Of a stretch of DNA of 20,589 nucleotides, positions 16,053-20,589 are shown piece by piece. The notes beneath the pieces are model-generated. The model was not told the DNA's origin. It searched no databases and was given only the letters and a program-made list of their open reading frames with translations. The stretch is from JAHJDR01 sp964609965 (GTDB lineage: Bacteria > UBA10199 > JADGCS01), in assembly GCA_964609965.1 (NCBI GenBank), contig CAZSTS010000030.1:1-20589 (forward strand). Direction: 5' to 3'. The stretch's first letter is position 1; each line of letters begins with the position of its first letter. The position numbers and the translations under genes were made by a program.

Positions 16053-16272
16053 TGTTGATAACCCCCTATTCAATTTCTATTTATTTTTCATGCACATCTT
16101 AAAACTTATCCACAGAAACAATTTTGCTTTGAACTTAATCTCTAGTAATGCCCTAATATCGCGGACTTACAAGGCGGTTCGTCACAGCGTAGTTTTTCCA
16201 CACCTGTGGATAACTTTTTCTCAAAAAAAAACTCCAATAATTTCAGATAGGAAAAAATTTATTTTTTTTTTA
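16053..16272. other. Candidate replication origin (DnaA-box cluster with AT-rich tract)
   Basis: The interval 15901-16335 has no gene. It contains TGTTGATAA (16053-16061), a consensus TTATCCACA (16106-16114), and an inverted pair TTTTCCACA/TGTGGATAA (16194-16202 and 16205-16213, 2-bp gap). A strongly AT-rich tract to 16272 follows, which could act as the unwinding element. Gene orientation is mostly leftward to the left and rightward to the right, as expected around an origin. No dnaA, dnaN or other origin-marker gene is in the window, so this could instead be a DnaA-regulated site. Confidence 0.45.
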
Positions 16273-16335
16273 GTTGTACCAGACACATGAGATGGGTTTT
16301 ATACTGAGGGGTAGCCTTGGGCTACTAGCTCTTTC

Positions 16336-16947
16336 AAAACTTAATCAACTGTTAAAGGAATTCTGCTTGAAAAAGTAGAAGCCCGAACTAAATCTTAGCT
16401 GGCGTTAGCAAAAAAGATTTAATCAGCTCCAAATCTGCGGACAATAAAAGCTGGGCTTATCGTGAGATGAGCTCCCCGTGGAGGGACCGGAACCAGAGTT
16501 GACAGTCTTTTTGAACAACTAAGAAAAAAGCGGGCACAAAGATCAGAATGGGTGTAGAAGCCAAAAGCAACTACTAGCTCGATCTTTAAAAACTCTAAAG
16601 GCCACGCGGCACCAACCTTCTTCGGAGGGATGAGGCCAAGGTCACAAGAGACAAAGCCAGGAAGCTGGCTTTTAGAAGATAAGTGAATACCACAGAGATC
16701 AAATGGAAATCCTATAAGAGGACAGATAACCAAAGCCTTGGAATCCAACGAGGCAAAAGTTATCGATTTTCATGGGAGGCATAAATCCTTGAAGCTGAGG
16801 CGGCCGTGTTAGAACTTGATTTCCGATCAAGCCGCGCGGAGTAACCAACAGCAAGAAGGAATGGGAGTATGACAAATGCCACCGCCCTCCATGTGGGTTT
16901 AGATACTCTAAAAGGACGCATCGTCTTTTAACAGTTGATTAAGTTTT
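16336..16947 (+). ncRNA. Large structured RNA, unit 1 of 4 (about 612 nt)
   Basis: The two ends (16336-16356 and 16927-16947) are perfectly complementary over 21 bp, closing the unit. Internal helices include TTCTGCTT/AAGTAGAA (about 16360-16380), AAATCTT/AAGATTT, and GCTTATC-GTGA-GATGAGC with a GNRA-type loop. Further helices are AAAGATC/GATCTTT, CCTTC-TTCG-GAGGG with a UUCG loop, AAGCCAG-GAAG-CTGGCTT, and CTTGAT/ATCAAG. The segment 16717-16895 is the invariant core shared with the other units. No open frame is conserved among units on either strand. The promoter is not certain: TATACT at 16300-16305 has only a poorly spaced TTGTAC upstream. The RNA class is not recognised. Confidence 0.75.
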
Positions 16948-16967
16948 TTAAGGGTTTACGCTCTTTT

Positions 16968-17580
16968 AAAACTTAATCAATCGTTTAAGGAATTCTCTGC
17001 CCTAGGTAGAGAAACCCGAACTCAATCTTAGCTAGCGTTAGTAAAAAAGATTTAATTAGTTCGAATCTGCGGACAATAAAAGCAGGGCTTATCGTGAGAT
17101 GAGCTCCCCGCGGAGGGACCGGAACCAGAACTGACAGTCTTTTTAAATAGCTAAGAAAAAAGCGGGTACAAAGATCACAGTGGGAGTAGAAGCCAAAAAC
17201 AACTACTAGCAAGATCTTCAAAACACTCTAAAGGCCACACGGCCCCAACCTTCTTCGGAGGGATGAGGTCAAGGTCACAAGAGGAGAAGCCAGGAAGCTG
17301 GCTTTAAGAAGATCAAACGAATACCACAAAGATCAAATGGAAATCCTACAAGAGGACAGATAACCAAAGCCTTGGAATCCAACGAGGCAAAAGTTATCGA
17401 TTTTCATGGGAGGCATAAATCCTTGAAGCTGAGGCGGCCGTGTTAGAACTTGATTTCCGATCAAGCCGCGCGGAGTAACCAACAGCAAGAAGGAATGGGA
17501 GTATGACAAATGCCACCGCCCTCCATGTGAGTTTTGACACTCTAAAAGGACGTATGTCCTTGAACGGTTGATTAAGTTTT
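16968..17580 (+). ncRNA. Large structured RNA, unit 2 of 4 (about 613 nt)
   Basis: Closing arms 16968-16990 and 17558-17580 pair over 23 bp with two G-U wobbles on the plus strand. The same sites would be A-C mismatches on the minus strand, so the plus strand is the RNA. The second hairpin has changed to TTCTCTGCC/GGTAGAGAA while keeping its pairing, and GTAG/CTAC is kept in the mid-unit helix. GGCC-ACAC-GGCC forms an extra small hairpin. The 179-nt core is identical to unit 1. The 20-nt linker from unit 1 can itself form a stem. The period to unit 1 is 634 bp. Confidence 0.75.
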
Positions 17581-17600
17581 TTAAGAGTTCGCTCTTTTAA

Positions 17601-18210
17601 AACTTAATAGTTGTTTAAGGAATCTTCACCGCCCTAGGCGGAGAAGAGACCGAACTTCATCTTAGTGCCGTCAGGAAAAAAGATTGAATCAGCTCAAATC
17701 TGCGGACAATAAAAGCAGGGCTTATCGTGAGACGAGCTCCCCGCGGAGGGACCGGAACCAGAGTTGGCAATCCTTTTGAACAATAAGATGCAAGCGGTCA
17801 CAAAGATCAGAATGGGAGAACAAGCCAAAAGCGAGTTCTAGTGATTTTTTCAACAAACTCTAAAGGCCACACGAACTTACCCTTCCTCGGAGGGATAAGA
17901 TCAAGGTCATAAGAGGAGAAGCCGGGAAGCTGGCTTTAAGAAAAATGAGCAAACACCACAGAGATCAAATGGAAATCCTACAAGAGGACAGATAACCAAA
18001 GCCTTGGAATCCAACGAGGCAAAAGTTATCGATTTTCATGGGAGGCATAAATCCTTGAAGCTGAGGCGGCCGTGTTAGAACTTGATTTCCGATCAAGCCG
18101 CGCGGAGTAACCAACAGCAAGAAGGAATGGGAGTATGACAAATGCCACCGCCCTCCATGTGAGTTTTGACACTCTAAAAGGACAAATCTTCCTTAGACAA
18201 CTGTTAAATT
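17601..18210 (+). ncRNA. Large structured RNA, unit 3 of 4 (about 610 nt)
   Basis: This is the most divergent unit. Closing arms 17601-17620 and 18191-18210 pair with two G-U wobbles and one mismatch. The second hairpin is rewritten to TCTTC-A-CCGCC with GGCGG-A-GAAGA, and still pairs. The mid-unit helix has changed from GTAG/CTAC to GAAC/GTTC, a two-sided compensatory change, and AAAGATC now pairs with GATTTTT through a G-U. The AAGCCGG/CTGGCTT stem also keeps pairing by wobble. The 179-nt core is unchanged. The divergence with retained pairing is the best evidence that RNA structure is selected. Confidence 0.75.
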
Positions 18211-18223
18211 GCTCTTTTAAAAT

Positions 18224-18826
18224 TTGATCAATCGTTTAAAGAATTCTCTGCCCTAGGTAGAGAAGCCCGAACTCAATCTTAGTTAGCGTTAGTAAAAAAG
18301 ATTTAATTAGTTCGAATCTGCGGACAATAAAAGCAGGGCTTATCGTGAGATGAGCTCCCCGCGGAGGATCCGGAACCAGAACTGACAGTCTTTTTAAATA
18401 ACTAAGAAAAAAGCGGGCACAAAGATCACAGTTGGGAGTAGAAGCCAAAAGCAACTACTAGTGAGATCTTCAACAAACTCTAGAGGCCACACGGTCCTAC
18501 CCTTCTTCGGAGGGATAAGATCAAGGCCATAAGAGGAGAAGCCAGGAAGCTGGCTTTAAGAAGATCAAACGAATACCACAAAGGTCAAATGGAAATCCTA
18601 TAAGAGGACAGATAACCAAAGCCTTGGAATCCAACGAGGCAAAAGTTATCGATTTTCATGGGAGGCATAAATCCTTGAAGCTGAGGCGGCCGTGTTAGAA
18701 CTTGATTTCCGATCAAGCCGCGCGGAGTAACCAACAGCAAGAAGGAATGGGAGTATGACAAGTGCCACCGCCCTCCATGTGGGTTTAGATACTCTAAAAG
18801 GATGTTTTTCTTTGAATGATTGACAA
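18224..18826 (+). ncRNA. Large structured RNA, unit 4 of 4 (about 603 nt)
   Basis: Closing arms 18228-18241 and 18810-18823 pair over 14 bp with two G-U wobbles and extend three further pairs past a bulge. The second hairpin matches unit 2. The 179-nt core has a single change (GACAAATGCC to GACAAGTGCC). The closing arm is followed after a few bases by an intrinsic terminator, so the four units are probably one transcript or a set ending at a common point. The period to unit 3 is 620 bp. Confidence 0.75.
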
Positions 18827-18828
18827 GC

Positions 18829-18866
18829 AAAAAAGCCCGAATTCGCAAGAATCCGGGCTTTTTTGT
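18829..18866 (+). terminator. Rho-independent terminator of the RNA array
   Basis: AAGCCCGAATTC and GAATCCGGGCTT form a stem of about 12 bp with one mismatch and a GCAA loop, followed by a T-rich run. It lies directly after the closing helix of unit 4 and points in the plus direction, supporting left-to-right transcription of the array. Confidence 0.85.
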
Positions 18867-18879
18867 TTTTAAAACAACA

Positions 18880-18893
18880 TCTAATATATTAGA
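18880..18893. promoter_or_regulatory. 14-bp palindrome, copy 1 of a twin operator candidate
   Basis: TCTAATATATTAGA is a perfect palindrome repeated exactly at 18959-18972, centres 79 bp apart, both in the leader of the fumarase genes. Two identical symmetric sites suggest a dimeric regulator, possibly with looping. A role in fumarase control is inferred. Confidence 0.45.
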
Positions 18894-18900
18894 AAAATAG

Positions 18901-18920
18901 TCCTGAGCCTGTCGAAGGGC
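18901..18920. repeat. Widespread TCCTGAGCCTGTCGAAGGGC dispersed repeat
   Basis: This 20-bp sequence matches, from memory, a dispersed repeat half-site (CCTGAGCCTGTCGAAGG) seen in many unrelated bacterial genomes. Here a single copy lies between the two 14-bp palindromes. Confidence 0.5.
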
Positions 18921-18958
18921 TTTTTTGTTATCTAAAATCCATTCTTATTTAACAAATC

Positions 18959-18972
18959 TCTAATATATTAGA
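18959..18972. promoter_or_regulatory. 14-bp palindrome, copy 2 of a twin operator candidate
   Basis: This is the second exact TCTAATATATTAGA, about 100 bp upstream of the fumarase alpha start. Its symmetry extends further than copy 1 (GATC on the right, with partial match on the left). The promoter is not clear; TTGTTA at about 18925 is the best -35-like hexamer but has no good -10. Confidence 0.45.
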
Positions 18973-19020
18973 TCAAATTCCTCCTTCAGATCATGTTTGA
19001 AGAATAAAAAGATGTGGTAT

Positions 19021-19060
19021 ATGGCTTTGGGCCAAAGGGCCTGTGGTCCGATGGGCTTTC
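19021..19060. repeat. Five phased degenerate octamers just upstream of the fumarase start
   Basis: ATGGCTTT, GGGCCAAA, GGGCCTGT, GGTCCGAT and GGGCTTTC are in exact 8-bp register. They have the same GG-first composition as the array at 15797-15900, which itself starts with GGGCCGAT. The array ends 14 bp before the fumarase ATG, so it would form part of the mRNA leader. Confidence 0.6.
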
Positions 19061-19074
19061 GAAAAGGAAATAAT

Positions 19075-19941
19075 ATGACAATCACACTAAACAAACCAGA
19101 ACTAAAAGAACAAATCGTAGATCTTATTAGGCGTGCTTCAACAGATCTGCCCGAAGATATTGTGGCAGCTATAAAAAAAGCACGTGATGTGGAAGATAAA
19201 GGGTCTCGCGCTCAAAACGTCTTTGAAATGATTCTTAAGAATATTGAACTCGCTAAAGAAAAATCCACACCCATTTGCCAAGACACAGGCACAAATATCT
19301 ACTACGTGCACTACCCTGTTGGCATTTCCACACGAGAAATCACAAAGCTCATTGAAGAAGCCACTGTCATTGCCACAAATAAAGCTTATTTAAGACCAAA
19401 TAGCGTTGATTCACTCACAGGGAAAAATACAGGAAACAACCTAGGCACCCTCGCCCCATATATTCACTTTGAAGAATGGGAAAAAGATGAGATCGAAATC
19501 AAGCTAATGCTCAAAGGTGGCGGCTGTGAAAACGTCTCTGGTCAGTATAAGCTGCCAGATACAAAACTCAAAGCAGGACGTGATCTCAATGGCGTTTATA
19601 AAGTGATTATTGATGCGGTCAACAATGCCCAAGGCCTTGGTTGTGCCCCTGGTGTGATTGGCATTGGTATTGGTGGCGACAGAATGACGTCTATGATGAC
19701 TGCCAAAGAACAGTTATTTAGAAGGCTCGATGACCACAATGAGATTAGCGAGCTAGATAAACTTGAAACAAAACTTTGTGAAGATTTGAATACACTCGGT
19801 ATTGGTCCCATGGGTTTTGGTGGAAAAACTACTGTGCTGTCTGTTAAAATGGGCCATTTGCACCGCTTACCTGCTTCGTTCTTTGTTTCAATCGCCTATA
19901 TGTGCTGGGCTCACAGGCGTGCCACTTTGAATGTGAAATAA
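19075..19941 (+). CDS. Class I fumarate hydratase, alpha subunit
   Basis: The 288-aa N-terminal half of an iron-sulfur hydro-lyase interconverts fumarate and malate. The probable ligands of the catalytic [4Fe-4S] cluster are Cys68 (ICQDTGT), Cys190 (GLGCAPG) and Cys277 (YMCWAHRR), whose spacing agrees with known class I fumarases. GGGCENVSG and GPMGFGGKT are further family blocks. The start at 19075 has AAAAGGAAA before it. An in-frame ATG at 18997 would only translate an octamer repeat. The beta subunit follows after 13 bp. L-tartrate dehydratase is a homologous alternative that cannot be fully excluded. The cluster is oxygen-sensitive, in keeping with an anaerobe. Confidence 0.9.
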   Translation: MTITLNKPELKEQIVDLIRRASTDLPEDIVAAIKKARDVEDKGSRAQNVFEMILKNIELAKEKSTPICQDTGTNIYYVHYPVGISTREITKLIEEATVIATNKAYLRPNSVDSLTGKNTGNNLGTLAPYIHFEEWEKDEIEIKLMLKGGGCENVSGQYKLPDTKLKAGRDLNGVYKVIIDAVNNAQGLGCAPGVIGIGIGGDRMTSMMTAKEQLFRRLDDHNEISELDKLETKLCEDLNTLGIGPMGFGGKTTVLSVKMGHLHRLPASFFVSIAYMCWAHRRATLNVK

Positions 19942-19954
19942 ATGGAGATATAAA

Positions 19955-20533
19955 ATGATTAAATTACAACTACCCATAACCGAAGAAAAAATCCGTGAAC
20001 TCAAAATGGGAGACGAAGTCCTCATCAGCGGCGTGATGGTTACTGCACGCGATGCCGCCCATAAATTTCTGATCGACAAAAATCCTCCCGAATACAAAGA
20101 AATTCTCGGTGATACATTTATCTATCATTGCGGTCCTGTTGTAAGCAAAGATGGTGATAAATGGAAATTCGTAGCAGCTGGCCCTACCACAAGTATTCGA
20201 GAAGAGCCCTACGAAGCTGATGTTATCAAAAACTTTGGTGTAAAAGGTGTGATTGGCAAAGGCGGAATGGGCGATAAAACCTTAGCAGCCCTTAAAGAAC
20301 ACGGCGCTGTTTATCTACATGCTATTGGAGGCCTAGCCACAGTCCTTGCTGAATCGGTTGTCGAAGTAAAAACAGTTCATATGCTGGATGAGCTCGGTGT
20401 ACCCGAAGCCTTTTGGGTGATCGATGTCAAAGACTTCCCTGCTGTAGTCACCATGGACTCTCATGGTGGTTCCCTTCATAAAACTATGAAATCTGAATCT
20501 GATGCTAAAATGAAAACGTTGCTAGGTCTTTGA
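19955..20533 (+). CDS. Class I fumarate hydratase, beta subunit
   Basis: The 192-aa C-terminal half of the split enzyme begins LPITEEKIRELKMGDEVLIS. It has GVMVTARDAAHKFL near residue 25, an IYHCGPVV block, and GVIGKGGMGDKTLAAL. The region VPEAFWVIDVKDFPAVVTMD followed by SHGGSLH provides the expected substrate-pocket segment. It is co-transcribed with the alpha gene (13-bp gap) and has its own GGAGA ribosome-binding site. The length is normal for beta subunits. A 7-bp microsatellite starts two bases after the stop codon. Confidence 0.9.
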   Translation: MIKLQLPITEEKIRELKMGDEVLISGVMVTARDAAHKFLIDKNPPEYKEILGDTFIYHCGPVVSKDGDKWKFVAAGPTTSIREEPYEADVIKNFGVKGVIGKGGMGDKTLAALKEHGAVYLHAIGGLATVLAESVVEVKTVHMLDELGVPEAFWVIDVKDFPAVVTMDSHGGSLHKTMKSESDAKMKTLLGL

Positions 20534-20534
20534 T

Positions 20535-20589
20535 GCATCTAGCATCTAGCATCTAGCATCTAGCATCTAGCATCTAGCATCTAGCATCT
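20535..20589. repeat. GCATCTA heptamer microsatellite, running off the window
   Basis: GCATCTA is repeated perfectly for 7.9 copies to the last base of the window. The lack of sequence decay points to recent slippage. It begins directly after the fumarase beta stop. It resembles the heptamer STRR arrays known from some cyanobacteria only in period. Confidence 0.9.

Noticed and set aside
16090..16290. 66-codon open frame in the origin-like region
   Set aside because: It runs through the DnaA boxes and the A/T tract, has no ribosome-binding site and no family-like sequence.
16274..16305. Promoter TTGTAC/TATACT for the RNA array
   Set aside because: The spacing is 20 bp and the -35 is weak; not strong enough to list as a feature.
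17098..17136. Eleven-codon ORF MSSPRRDRNQN on the plus strand of the units
   Set aside because: The ATG is lost in unit 3 (GACGAG) and the frame coincides with hairpins; no ribosome-binding site is seen.
16336..18826. CRISPR array, group II intron or c-di-GMP-I riboswitch as explanation of the repeats
   Set aside because: Units are about 610 nt without spacers. I found no domain V-like hairpin or intron boundary motif, and the GEMM core sequences are absent on both strands.
16419..18848. Minus-strand open frames of 72-109 codons in the RNA units with similar peptides
   Set aside because: They are similar only because the DNA repeats are similar. The frame is broken in unit 3, and the changes between units preserve RNA pairing on the plus strand rather than codons.
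18997..19074. N-terminal extension of fumarase alpha
   Set aside because: The codons translate an octamer repeat, and a proper ribosome-binding site precedes the ATG at 19075.

Overview
The window looks like the chromosome of an uncultured, AT-rich, Gram-negative anaerobe. The evidence is an H2-linked Hdr/Mvh redox operon with a quinone-type membrane subunit, an oxygen-sensitive two-subunit class I fumarase, and an hflKC pair. A deltaproteobacterial-like lineage is a reasonable guess, but no marker gene here fixes the taxonomy.

Layout. Positions 1-1045 hold degenerate terminal-type repeats and a REP-associated transposase (RAYT) flanked by palindromes. Positions 1046-4066 (minus strand) encode a small secreted Cys-rich protein and two adjacent paralogous proteins of unknown function. 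Positions 4196-12483 (minus) hold one long operon: HdrA-like flavoprotein, QmoC-like membrane subunit, a second HdrA, MvhD, MvhG, MvhA, and then a hydrogenase maturation protease set off by REP-like hairpins. Positions 12653-13720 (plus) carry a small unknown gene and an endonuclease III-like (COG2231-type) protein. Positions 13769-15747 (minus) are hflK-hflC. Positions 15748-16335 have no gene; they hold a phased octamer repeat array and a cluster of DnaA-box-like sites next to an AT-rich tract, a plausible replication origin. Positions 16336-18826 contain four tandem copies of a roughly 610-nt sequence that behaves like a large structured non-coding RNA and ends at an intrinsic terminator. 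Positions 19075-20533 (plus) encode the fumarase alpha and beta subunits, followed by a heptamer microsatellite that runs off the window.

How it works together. The Mvh hydrogenase (group 3c type) should feed electrons through MvhD to the HdrA flavoproteins. No HdrB is present. The only output module in the operon is an HdrC-like iron-sulfur domain fused to a multi-haem-ligand membrane domain, so the likely partner is the quinone pool. The two HdrA proteins have lost complementary iron-sulfur domains.

The strongest unexplained element is the RNA array. The ends of every unit pair with each other, internal helices are kept by compensatory changes, and wobble pairs show that the plus strand is the transcribed one. 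A 179-nt core is essentially invariant while the remainder drifts. I cannot match it to a named RNA class from memory. Short 8-bp and 7-bp degenerate repeats also recur at gene edges throughout the window.
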